A model generated the notes under the pieces. The model searched no databases, was not told where the DNA came from, and was given only the letters and a program-made list of their open reading frames with translations. From an uncultured Prevotella sp. (lineage in GTDB: Bacteria; Bacteroidota; Bacteroidia; Bacteroidales; Bacteroidaceae): a DNA stretch of 39,667 bases. The stretch lies in assembly GCA_900322095.1 (NCBI GenBank), contig ONYS01000009.1, positions 1 through 39,667 of the forward strand, written 5' to 3'. A program made the position numbers and the translations under genes. Shown one piece after another: positions 32,624 to 39,667 of this stretch. Every line of letters begins with the position of its first letter. The first letter of the stretch is position 1.

Positions 32624-34168
32624 ATGATTGACGCATTTAAAGATTTTGAGATTTGGTTTGTCACCGGAGCACAGCTCCTTTACGGAGGTGACGCAGTGAA
32701 GCAAGTTGATGGCCACTCTAAGGAGATGGTAGCCGGACTGAACGAGTCTGGCCGTCTGCCCATCAAGGTGGTCTACAAAGGCACAGCCAACAACACCCAC
32801 GAGGTGGAGAGCATCATGATGGCTGCCAATGCCGACAAGCACTGCATCGGTGTCATCACCTGGATGCATACCTTCTCGCCTGCCAAGATGTGGATCCACG
32901 GATTGCAGAAGCTTCAGAAGCCACTTCTCCACCTGCACACACAATACAACCAGCACATTCCCTACGAGACGATGGACATGGACTTCATGAACCTGAACCA
33001 GAGTGCTCATGGCGACCGCGAGTATGCCCACATCATCGCCCGTCTGCGCAAGCCCCACAAACGCGTGATCGGCTATTGGAAGGACGCCAAGACTCAGAAC
33101 CACATTGCCGTCTGGGAGCGCGTCTGCGCCGGTGTGGCCGATGCTCAGGACTGTCTGATTCTGCGCTTTGGCGACCAGATGAACAACGTTGCCGTGACCG
33201 ATGGCGACAAGGTGAGCTTCGAGCAGACACTGGGCTATCACGTTGACTACTGCCCGTTTTCTGAGGTGATGACCTTCTTCGACAAGGTGAAGGATGAGGA
33301 CGTCGATGCCCTCGTTCATGATGTCTACTTCAAGGAGTATGTCGTGGCCGACGAATTGAAGGACGAGAGCAGTCTGGCCTATAAGAAGATTTGGAACTCC
33401 GCCAAGGCTGAGCTCACGCTGCGTGCCGTGATGAAGGCTTACGGCGCAAAGGGCTTCACCACCAACTTCGACGACCTCGGCGACGCCAATGTCGAGGAGA
33501 CCGGTCGTGGCTTCGACCAGATTCCCGGTTTGGCCTCACAGCGCATGATGCACGACGGCTTCGGCTTCGGTGCAGAGGGCGACTGGAAGAGCGCCTGCCT
33601 CTATCGCACGACATGGTTCATGAGCCAGGGTCTTGAGGGCGGCACTTCCTTCCTCGAGGATTACACGCTCAACTTCGATGGCGACAACACGAGCATCCTC
33701 GAGAGCCACATGCTCGAGGTCTGCCCCGACATCTCGGAGGAGAAGCCCCGTTTGGAGGTTCACTTCCTCGGCATCGGCTATCGCAAGAGCGAGACCGCAC
33801 GTCTGGTGTTCACCACCAAGCAGGGTCACGGCATCACAGCCACCATCGTCGACATGGGCAACCGTCTGCGCCTCATCGCCAACGATGTCAACCTCATCAA
33901 GTCGAAGCCCCTGCCAAAGCTGCCCGTGGCCAGTGCTCTGTGGATTCCCGAGCCTACGTTCGAGGTCGGTGTGGGATGCTGGATGGAAGCCGGCGGTACC
34001 CACCACAGCTGCTTCAGCTTCGGTCTGACCGACGAATACTGGCGCGACTTTGCCGACATCGCCGACATCGAGGCCTGCATCATCAACAAGGACACCGACT
34101 ATCAGGAGTTCCGCAAGGAACTGCGCTGGAACGAGATCTACTACATGCTCAACCGCTCACTGCGCTAA
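32624..34168 (+). CDS. araA: L-arabinose isomerase
   Basis: Isomerises L-arabinose to L-ribulose, the entry reaction of the pathway, using a divalent metal. The 514-residue protein opens FKDFEIWFVTGAQLLYGGDA and has CIGVITWMHTFSPAKMWIHG, the metal-site region FDQIPGLASQRMMHDGFGFG, and the C-terminal AGGTHHSCFSFGLTDEYWRD with its conserved histidine. Length is slightly over the usual 500 with no obvious insertion. A strong terminator directly after the stop separates it from araB. Confidence 0.97.
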   Translation: MIDAFKDFEIWFVTGAQLLYGGDAVKQVDGHSKEMVAGLNESGRLPIKVVYKGTANNTHEVESIMMAANADKHCIGVITWMHTFSPAKMWIHGLQKLQKPLLHLHTQYNQHIPYETMDMDFMNLNQSAHGDREYAHIIARLRKPHKRVIGYWKDAKTQNHIAVWERVCAGVADAQDCLILRFGDQMNNVAVTDGDKVSFEQTLGYHVDYCPFSEVMTFFDKVKDEDVDALVHDVYFKEYVVADELKDESSLAYKKIWNSAKAELTLRAVMKAYGAKGFTTNFDDLGDANVEETGRGFDQIPGLASQRMMHDGFGFGAEGDWKSACLYRTTWFMSQGLEGGTSFLEDYTLNFDGDNTSILESHMLEVCPDISEEKPRLEVHFLGIGYRKSETARLVFTTKQGHGITATIVDMGNRLRLIANDVNLIKSKPLPKLPVASALWIPEPTFEVGVGCWMEAGGTHHSCFSFGLTDEYWRDFADIADIEACIINKDTDYQEFRKELRWNEIYYMLNRSLR

Positions 34169-34183
34169 TCAGATAAGAACAGG

Positions 34184-34228
34184 GGAGACTCTCCTTGCCG
34201 CATCCTGAGAGAAAGGACGCGGCGGAGA
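34184..34228 (+). terminator. Strong terminator between araA and araB
   Basis: GGAGACTCTCC (34184-34194) pairs with GGAGAGTCTC (34214-34223), with an inner GCCGC/GCGGC, followed by TTTTT. It should reduce read-through into araB-tkt. Confidence 0.85.
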
Positions 34229-34267
34229 GTCTCTTTTTGAACAATACAAACACAACCAAGAACAACT

Positions 34268-35860
34268 ATGGACGCTAAAAATACCATCACGAGCGGCAAG
34301 GCCATTCTGGGTATCGAGTTTGGCTCTACCCGCATCAAGGCCGTGCTCATCGACGAGAACAACCAGCCCATCGCACAAGGCAGTCACCAGTGGGAGAACC
34401 AGTTGGTCGACGGCCTGTGGACCTACAGCATCGAAGCCATCTGGAACGGCTTGCAGAACTGCTATGCCAGTCTGCGTGCCGACGTATTGAAGCAGTACGA
34501 CGTAGAGATCGAGCATCTCGCAGCCATTGGCATCAGTGCCATGATGCATGGCTACATGCCTTTCGGTGCCGACGGCAAGATTCTCGTGCCCTTTCGCACG
34601 TGGCGCAACACCAATACCGGCAAGGCCGCAGCCGAGCTCTCCCAACTCTTCGACTTCAACATTCCCCTCCGCTGGAGCATTTCCCATCTCTATCAGGCCA
34701 TCCTCAACGAGGAGCCCCACGTGAAGGACATCAAGTTCCTCACCACGCTGGCCGGCTACATCCACTGGCAGCTCACGGGCCAGAAGGTGCTGGGCATCGG
34801 CGACGCTTCGGGCATGCTGCCCATCGATCCCGCCACGAAGAACTACGACGCGACGATGGTCGACAAGTTCAACCAGCTCATCGCTCCCCGCGGCTTCGAC
34901 TGGACCATCCTCGACCTGCTGCCCCGCGTGCTGCAGGCTGGCGAACCGGCCGGAACGCTCACCGCAGAGGGAGCCAAGCGCCTCGACATCTCGGGCCACT
35001 TGCAGGCCGGCGTGCCCTTCTGTCCGCCCGAGGGTGATGCCGGAACCGGAATGGCAGCCACCAATTCTGTCCGTCAGCGCACGGGCAACGTCTCGGCCGG
35101 AACGTCGTCTTTCTCGATGATCGTACTGGAGAAGAATCTCTCCCGCCCCTACGAGATGATCGACATCGTCACTACCCCCGACGGCAGTCCCGTGGCTATG
35201 GTCCACTGCAACAACTGCACGAGCGACATCAATGCCTGGGTCAACATCTTCAAGGAGTTTGAGCAGCTCATGGGCCGCGAGGTCGACATGAACGTGCTCT
35301 TCACCCGCCTCTTCCAGGTAGCGCTCGAGGGCGACGCCGACTGTGGCGGACTGCTGGCCTACAACTACTTCTCGGGTGAGCCGGTGACGAAACTCGGCGA
35401 GGGACGTCCGCTCTTCGTCCGTTCGGCCACCGACAAGTTCACGCTCGCCAACTTTATGCGGGCCAACCTCTACGCAGCCATCGGCGTGCTGAAGATCGGC
35501 AACGACGTGCTCTTCAATCAGGAACATGTGGCCGTAGACAAGATCACAGGCCACGGTGGCTACTTCACCACTCCCATTGTCGGTCAGCGCTTCCTTGCCG
35601 CCGCGCTCAACCTTCCCATCTCGGTGATGAAGACAGCAGGCGAGGGCGGACCTTGGGGCATGGCGCTGCTCGCCTCTTATCTGGTCAACAAGCAACCCCA
35701 GCAGTCGCTCGCCGACTTCCTCGACGAGAAGGTCTTTGCCGGCAATGCCGGAACAGAGATTAAGCCCGATCCCGCTGAGGTGGAGGGCTTCAACCGCTAC
35801 ATCGTGAGCTATCAACGTGGACTGGCCATCGAGCAGACGGCCGTAAAGAACAAGCAATAA
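34268..35860 (+). CDS. araB: L-ribulokinase (FGGY carbohydrate kinase)
   Basis: Phosphorylates L-ribulose to L-ribulose 5-phosphate with ATP. The 530-residue FGGY-family kinase has the N-terminal phosphate loop [27 protein letters not shown], the hinge region [17 protein letters not shown] and the C-terminal ATP segment [17 protein letters not shown]. Such Bacteroidetes kinases are often labelled xylulokinase, but the position after araA and araD makes ribulose the likely substrate. It lies between a terminator upstream and tkt, which begins four bases after its stop. Confidence 0.92.
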   Translation: MDAKNTITSGKAILGIEFGSTRIKAVLIDENNQPIAQGSHQWENQLVDGLWTYSIEAIWNGLQNCYASLRADVLKQYDVEIEHLAAIGISAMMHGYMPFGADGKILVPFRTWRNTNTGKAAAELSQLFDFNIPLRWSISHLYQAILNEEPHVKDIKFLTTLAGYIHWQLTGQKVLGIGDASGMLPIDPATKNYDATMVDKFNQLIAPRGFDWTILDLLPRVLQAGEPAGTLTAEGAKRLDISGHLQAGVPFCPPEGDAGTGMAATNSVRQRTGNVSAGTSSFSMIVLEKNLSRPYEMIDIVTTPDGSPVAMVHCNNCTSDINAWVNIFKEFEQLMGREVDMNVLFTRLFQVALEGDADCGGLLAYNYFSGEPVTKLGEGRPLFVRSATDKFTLANFMRANLYAAIGVLKIGNDVLFNQEHVAVDKITGHGGYFTTPIVGQRFLAAALNLPISVMKTAGEGGPWGMALLASYLVNKQPQQSLADFLDEKVFAGNAGTEIKPDPAEVEGFNRYIVSYQRGLAIEQTAVKNKQ

Positions 35861-35864
35861 ACCA

Positions 35865-37892
35865 ATGAACGACAAGAAAATAATGAACCGTGCAGCCGAC
35901 AACATCCGCATCCTGGCTGCATCGATGGTAGAGAAAGCCAAATCCGGACATCCCGGTGGCGCCATGGGCGGAGCCGACTTCATCAACGTGCTCTTCTCCG
36001 AATTCCTCGTCTACGATCCCGCCGATCCGTTCTGGACGGGTCGCGACCGCTTCTTCCTCGATCCCGGTCACATGAGTCCGATGCTCTACGCCGGACTAGC
36101 CCTTCGCGGATTCTTCACCATGGACGACCTGAAGCAGTTCCGCCAGTGGGGCTCCATCACGCCCGGTCATCCCGAGCTCGACGTGGCCCACGGCATAGAG
36201 AACTCCAGCGGTCCGCTGGGTCAGGGACACGCTCTCGCTGCAGGTGCTGCTGTGGCCGAGAAGTTCCTTGAGGCCCGACTGGGCTCGACGATGATGCAAC
36301 ACAAGATTTATGCCTACATCAGCGACGGCGCCGTGGAGGAGGAGATCTCGCAGGGTGTGGGCCGCATTGCCGGCACCCTGGGACTCAACAACCTCATCAT
36401 GTTCTACGACTCCAACGAGATCCAGCTCTCCACCGAGGTGGGCGACGTGATGCGCGAGGACACTGCCATGAAATACCGTGCGTGGAACTGGAACGTGATG
36501 ACCATCGACGGCAACGACTGCGACCAGATACGTGAGGCCCTGCAGAAGGCTAACGCCGAGACCGAGCGCCCCACGCTCATCATCGGCCATACCGTCATGG
36601 GCAAGGGAGCGCTGAAAGACGACGGCTCGAGCTATGAGCATAACGTGAAGACCCACGGCTCACCCCTCGGCGACGGAGCCTACTGCAATACCATCCAGCA
36701 TCTGGGCGGCAACCCCGACGATCCCTTCGTCATCTTCCCCGAGGTGGAGCAGCTCTATGCTGAGCGCCGCGAGCAACTGAAGAAGATTGTGGCCGACCGC
36801 CGCAGCGCAGAGGCCGAGTGGCGCAAGGCCAACCCCGACAAGGCCGCGCTGATGGACGAGTGGTTCAGCGGTCGCGCGCCGAAGGTGGACTGGACAAAGG
36901 CTGTGCAGAAGCAGGGCTCGGCCACGCGTGCCGCCTCTTCTGTGTGCCTTGGTGTGCTGGCCCAGCAGGTGTCCAACATGATCTGTGCCAGTGCCGACCT
37001 CAGCAACTCCGACAAGACCGACGGCTTCCTCAAGCAAACCCATGCCTTCAAGCGGGGCGACTTCTCGGGTGCCTTCTTCCAGGCTGGCGTCAGCGAGCTC
37101 ACGATGGCCGACATGTGCATCGGCATGATGCTTCATGGAGGCGTTGTTGCTGCCATGGGTACGTTCTTCGTCTTCTCCGACTATATGAAGCCCGCTGTGC
37201 GTCTGGCTGCGCTGATGCGTGTGCCAGTGAAGTTCATCTGGACTCACGATGCCTTCCGCGTCGGTGAGGACGGTCCCACCCACGAGCCCGTGGAGCAGGA
37301 GGCACAAATCAGACTGATGGAGAAGCTGCAGAACCATGCCGGTCAGGACAGCGTGCGCGTCTTCCGTCCCGCTGATGCCGACGAGACCACTGTGTGCTGG
37401 CAGATGGCGATGGAGAACACCGCCACGCCAACGGCCCTCATCCTCTCGCGTCAGGGAATCGCTCCGCTTCCCGCAGGCAACGACTACAGCCTGGCCCGCC
37501 GTGGTGCCTACGTCGTGGCAGGCTCAGATGCTGATCCAGACGTCATCCTCGTGGCTTCCGGTTCCGAGGTGTCAACGCTCGAGAGCGGTTGCGACGCCCT
37601 TCGTGCCGACGGCCTCAAGGTGCGCGTGGTGAGTGCGCCTTCCGAAGGCTTGTTCCGCCGTCAGCCAGCTGACTATCAGGAGAACGTGCTGCCCAGCGGA
37701 GTCAAGAAGTTCGGCTTGACGGCCGGTCTGCCCTGCACGCTCGAGGGCCTTGTGGGCATCGGTCCCAACAGCCGCATCTTCGGTATGAAGAGTTTTGGAT
37801 TCTCTGCTCCCTACAAGGTGCTCGACGAGAAGCTCGGCTTCACGGGCGAGAACGTCTACAAGGAAGTGAAGATGTTAATTCACAATTCATAA
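35865..37892 (+). CDS. tkt: Transketolase
   Basis: Moves two-carbon units between pentose and other sugar phosphates, taking the xylulose 5-phosphate made by AraD into the pentose phosphate pathway. The 675-residue protein has the thiamine-diphosphate features: KSGHPGGAMGGADF near residue 25, GPLGQGHALAAGAA near 120 and AYISDGAVEEEISQG near 150 (SDG where many family members have GDG). It has HDAFRVGEDGPTHEPVEQ in the pyrimidine-binding part. The final residues LIHNS and the stop are encoded by the start of an AT-rich repeat, so the original C-terminus has probably been altered. Confidence 0.96.
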   Translation: MNDKKIMNRAADNIRILAASMVEKAKSGHPGGAMGGADFINVLFSEFLVYDPADPFWTGRDRFFLDPGHMSPMLYAGLALRGFFTMDDLKQFRQWGSITPGHPELDVAHGIENSSGPLGQGHALAAGAAVAEKFLEARLGSTMMQHKIYAYISDGAVEEEISQGVGRIAGTLGLNNLIMFYDSNEIQLSTEVGDVMREDTAMKYRAWNWNVMTIDGNDCDQIREALQKANAETERPTLIIGHTVMGKGALKDDGSSYEHNVKTHGSPLGDGAYCNTIQHLGGNPDDPFVIFPEVEQLYAERREQLKKIVADRRSAEAEWRKANPDKAALMDEWFSGRAPKVDWTKAVQKQGSATRAASSVCLGVLAQQVSNMICASADLSNSDKTDGFLKQTHAFKRGDFSGAFFQAGVSELTMADMCIGMMLHGGVVAAMGTFFVFSDYMKPAVRLAALMRVPVKFIWTHDAFRVGEDGPTHEPVEQEAQIRLMEKLQNHAGQDSVRVFRPADADETTVCWQMAMENTATPTALILSRQGIAPLPAGNDYSLARRGAYVVAGSDADPDVILVASGSEVSTLESGCDALRADGLKVRVVSAPSEGLFRRQPADYQENVLPSGVKKFGLTAGLPCTLEGLVGIGPNSRIFGMKSFGFSAPYKVLDEKLGFTGENVYKEVKMLIHNS

Positions 37893-37911
37893 TTCACAAT
37901 TCATAATTGGC
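37876..37911. repeat. AT-rich repeat that supplies the tkt stop codon
   Basis: TTAATTCACAATTCATAATT plus the continuing copy up to TTGGC. The TAA of tkt at 37890-37892 is inside the first unit. Compare 38406-38441. Confidence 0.8.
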
Positions 37912-37949
37912 TGCGCGTTGTTATTAGCTGCGCGGCCAATTTATTTTTG
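37905..37949 (+). terminator. tkt terminator fused with the rpiB promoter
   Basis: AATTGGC (37905-37911) pairs with GCCAATT (37935-37941), with CGCG/CGCG inside, followed by TATTTTT. The same bases TATTTTTG (37942-37949) match a -7 box, and TTG in the loop (37918-37920) is 21 bases upstream, so terminator and promoter share sequence. Confidence 0.65.
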
Positions 37950-37968
37950 CAGAAGGATATTGTTTCTT

Positions 37969-38415
37969 ATGACACAAGAAATTGTAGGATTGGCCAGCGA
38001 CCATGCTGGCTTTGCGTTGAAACAGTTTGTCAGGCAGTATCTTGATGAGCATGGCTACCGCTACAAGGACTATGGTACGCTGACCGATGCCCGCTGCGAC
38101 TATCCCGACTATGGTCATCTGTTGGCCCGCGGACTGGAGCAGGGTGAGGTGGGTCGTGGCATAGCCATCTGCGGATCAGGCGAGGGCATCATGATGACGC
38201 TCAACAAGCATCAGTCTATCCGGGCGGGCTTGTGCTGGATGCCTGAGATAGCCCACCTCATCCGTCAGCACAACGATGCCAACGTGCTCGTCATGCCCGG
38301 CCGATTCATCGACAACGATATGGCCCGCAAGATTATGGACGAGTTCTTCTCCACTTCCTTCGAGGGTGGACGCCATCTGAGGCGAGTCGAGAAAATACCC
38401 GTTGCTAATTCATAA
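37969..38415 (+). CDS. rpiB: Ribose-5-phosphate isomerase B
   Basis: Interconverts ribose 5-phosphate and ribulose 5-phosphate. The 148-residue LacA/RpiB-family protein has GLASDHAGFALKQFV at its start, the active-site segment GIAICGSGEGIMMTLNKHQS with the catalytic cysteine, and RQHNDANVLVMPGRFID. A longer frame starts at 37918, but those residues lie upstream of the -7 box and are not family-like, so ATG 37969 is used. The last residues and stop (ANS, TAA) come from an AT-rich repeat. It completes the route of arabinose carbon into the pentose phosphate pathway. Confidence 0.95.
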   Translation: MTQEIVGLASDHAGFALKQFVRQYLDEHGYRYKDYGTLTDARCDYPDYGHLLARGLEQGEVGRGIAICGSGEGIMMTLNKHQSIRAGLCWMPEIAHLIRQHNDANVLVMPGRFIDNDMARKIMDEFFSTSFEGGRHLRRVEKIPVANS

Positions 38416-38441
38416 TTCACAATTCATAATTCATAATTAGG
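38406..38441. repeat. AT-rich repeat that supplies the rpiB stop codon
   Basis: CTAATTCATAATTCACAATT and following bases; the stop TAA (38413-38415) is inside it. It leads directly into the terminator stem ATTAGGCTGCGC. Confidence 0.8.
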
Positions 38442-38499
38442 CTGCGCGTTCTGTATTTTACTCTCTAAGCATACTGGGTTGCGCAGCCTAATTGTTTTT
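38435..38499 (+). terminator. rpiB terminator
   Basis: AATTAGGCTGCGC (38435-38447) pairs perfectly with GCGCAGCCTAATT (38481-38493), followed by GTTTTTA. It shares its stem sequence with the element after tkt. Confidence 0.85.
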
Positions 38500-38526
38500 A
38501 GGAGGGCCGTCATTCCTGACGGCTAA
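38500..38526. repeat. Dispersed repeat fragment
   Basis: TAGGAGGGCCGTCATTCCTG followed by ACGGCTAAG, a lone copy of the second module seen at 2427-2480 and 15777-15810. Another degenerate copy (GTAGGAGCGGCGGCATTCCT) lies near 38890-38925. Confidence 0.75.
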
Positions 38527-38582
38527 GAAAAAAAGGCTCATCGGATATTATATGTTGTTGCAGTTTTACGGATGCGACGATA

Positions 38583-38664
38583 CGTGACGGCCGTCACGTT
38601 TCTTCGTGACAACCGTCACGTTCGTTCGTGACAACCGTCACGTTCATTCGTGACAACCGTCACG
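38583..38664. repeat. Four-unit palindromic array, exact 22-base period
   Basis: Units begin at 38583, 38605, 38627 and 38649 with the cores CGTGACGGCCGTCACG and CGTGACAACCGTCACG. Same core, linkers and period as 16718-16843. Confidence 0.9.
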
Positions 38665-38749
38665 AAACATAAATCTCCCGATGTAGCTTGATACTTTTTA
38701 TTCCAAACCAAAGAAAATATTCGGGAATCGGTTCTGCGCACTACGTGCT

Positions 38750-39191
38750 GGTGTGCCGCCTTTGGGGCACTGAGTCCAAAGAGAAGTGGGTCTTTATCCC
38801 CAGTCTGCGCTCCTATCGTCGCTTGACTGGGGTTACCGAGAGTCAGCCCCTTCTGGGCTGATTGAAGAGTTCTAGTCTTCCTCCGGAACTGTAGGAGCGG
38901 CGGCATTCCTGCCAACGAAGAAAATAATAAAGCGACTGGGCCGAAAAAAAGGAAGGATATCCTTCAATCTTGATGGAAAAAATAGGGTAGGAGGAACGCA
39001 ATGCAGCCACATTCCAAATCTTGTTGAAACGCGGCTGCGGTATTAGAAAAACATAGAGATTTATAGGAGTTATACTTCCGGGGGTGATTCCTGACCGTTG
39101 ATCACTCAACGATGCACCGGCACCCAAACTTAGCCCCACGAGTCGCGAAAGGAATGTCCAATCACTATGTCGTGGATACCCTGCAAAAATA
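38750..39191 (-). other. Gene-free stretch with stable hairpins, possible minus-strand RNA
   Basis: Hairpins: CCCCAGTC/GACTGGGG (38798-38832), TCAGCCC/GGGCTGA (38843-38861), and on the minus strand CGTTGA-GTGA-TCAACG (39096-39111), a GNRA-type tetraloop inside a GGGTG/CACCC stem. A minus-strand TATTTTTG (39184-39191) could be a -7 box for an RNA of roughly 130 bases. No -33 element is found at the right distance. A long minus-strand frame crosses here but has no family features and no start after the -7 box. Confidence 0.3.
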
Positions 39192-39245
39192 AGGAAAACA
39201 GCTTGAAGACATTTGGTCCATTTTAGTCCTTTTTTAGGTTGGGTC

Positions 39246-39276
39246 TTGGAGATTAGAAAGTTTTGCTGTATTTTTG
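39246..39276 (+). promoter_or_regulatory. Promoter of the last gene in the window
   Basis: TTG (39246-39248), 20 bases, TATTTTTG (39269-39276); the leader to the ATG at 39309 would be about 26 bases. Confidence 0.6.
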
Positions 39277-39329
39277 TCGCTAATAACAAAAAGACAGAGA
39301 CATAAGCCATGGAGTAAAAAATAGATGAT

Positions 39330-39596
39330 GTGAGACGGCTCTGCCGGGAAATAGAGCAAGGAGCAGGAAGGGAGATGCGCACGCCACGCGACTTCGACTG
39401 GCTCTCGGGACTTATCGACGGACGCATCTCGGTGAGGATCTCGCCCACAACCCTCAAGCGCACATGGGGCTACTTGAAGAATCCCTCAAATCCAAGTGCA
39501 TGGACGCTGGATGCCTTGGCACAGTTTGCCGGATACAAGGATTTTGAAAGTTACACATCGGCAACCAACGGCGCACTGGATTATTTCCGTGGATAA
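39330..39596 (+). CDS. Short protein with a Bacteroidetes N-terminal regulatory-type domain, start damaged
   Basis: From the GTG at 39330 the frame gives 88 residues, including LCREIEQGAGREMRTPRDFD, ISPTTLKRTWGYLKNPSNPS and DALAQFAGYKDFESY. This pattern is the N-terminal helical module found in many Bacteroidetes regulatory or surface-sensing proteins; no accepted name is known to me. The natural start is probably ATG at 39309, with the promoter placed for it, but codon 3 is TAA (39315-39317) and the residues after it (KIDDVRRLC) continue the same frame. The gene is therefore either started at GTG or inactive. It ends SATNGALDYFRG without a second domain. Confidence 0.55.
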   Translation: MRRLCREIEQGAGREMRTPRDFDWLSGLIDGRISVRISPTTLKRTWGYLKNPSNPSAWTLDALAQFAGYKDFESYTSATNGALDYFRG

Positions 39597-39667
39597 GAAT
39601 TTAAAGGAAAATATTCTTGTGCATGCTTAATGCTCTCACAAGAGCGTTGGGTCTCAAGCGATAGGAT

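Noticed and set aside
34169-35986. Long minus-strand frame of 605 residues opposite araB
   Set aside because: Same reason: complete antisense overlap with a confident kinase gene in GC-rich DNA.
38843-39463. Minus-strand frame of 206 residues
   Set aside because: It runs antisense to the last gene, through a hairpin region and a dispersed repeat copy, and has no family features.

Overview
The window reads as a chromosome segment of a Bacteroidales bacterium, most likely a Prevotella-type member of the Prevotellaceae. The reasons are a SusC/SusD pair with surface lipoproteins and GH51/GH43 enzymes, promoters of the Bacteroidetes form (TTTG, about 19-20 bases, TAnnTTTG), a C-terminal tail typical of Prevotella secreted enzymes, and an arabinose gene order of the Bacteroides/Prevotella kind with a NUDIX-type AraR. 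No tRNA, rRNA, CRISPR array or intact transposase was seen. Genus-level assignment is inference.

Layout. (1) 1-4300, housekeeping: birA-pyrH on the minus strand, tadA divergent from birA, then on the minus strand rsmI followed by a coiled-coil lipoprotein gene. (2) 4300-7500: a GH51 arabinofuranosidase on the minus strand with tandem repeats spreading from its stop codon. (3) 7500-9700: a small redox-like cluster: cupin, short ORF, flavodoxin, a Crp/Fnr regulator broken by an in-frame TAG, and the 3' end of an iron-dependent alcohol dehydrogenase. (4) 10000-15700: a second GH51 with an inserted jelly-roll-like domain and a membrane-anchored propeller/AraC regulator without kinase or receiver domains. 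(5) 15700-17520: 1.8 kb with no supported gene, made of nested repeats. (6) 17525-27522: an arabinan utilisation locus: SusC, SusD, a surface glycan-binding lipoprotein with a duplicated domain, and two GH43 enzymes. (7) 28034-38415: the arabinose operon: lipoprotein mutarotase, SSS transporter, araR, araD, araA, araB, tkt, rpiB. (8) 38416-39667: repeats, hairpins and a short regulatory-type protein with a nonsense codon at its natural start.

How the genes work together (mostly inference from families): surface GH43 enzymes and SGBP/SusD capture and cut arabinan, SusC imports oligosaccharides, periplasmic GH51 enzymes release L-arabinose, the mutarotase and SSS symporter present and import it, and AraA, AraB and AraD convert it to D-xylulose 5-phosphate, which transketolase and RpiB feed into the pentose phosphate pathway. 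A shared operator-like motif AGTG-N9-CACT (perfect or near-perfect) precedes the second GH51, susC and the mutarotase gene, with a weaker version before the first GH51, matching what a local AraR regulon would look like.

The most unusual content is non-coding: four intergenic arrays with an exact 22-base period and palindromic units; a 271-base imperfect palindrome; a 180-base MITE with 15-base terminal inverted repeats and an 8-base target duplication, sitting in the middle of a dispersed palindrome; AT-rich repeats that supply the stop codons of tkt and rpiB and run into terminators; and a perfect 15-base inverted repeat bracketing the promoter of the broken Crp/Fnr gene.
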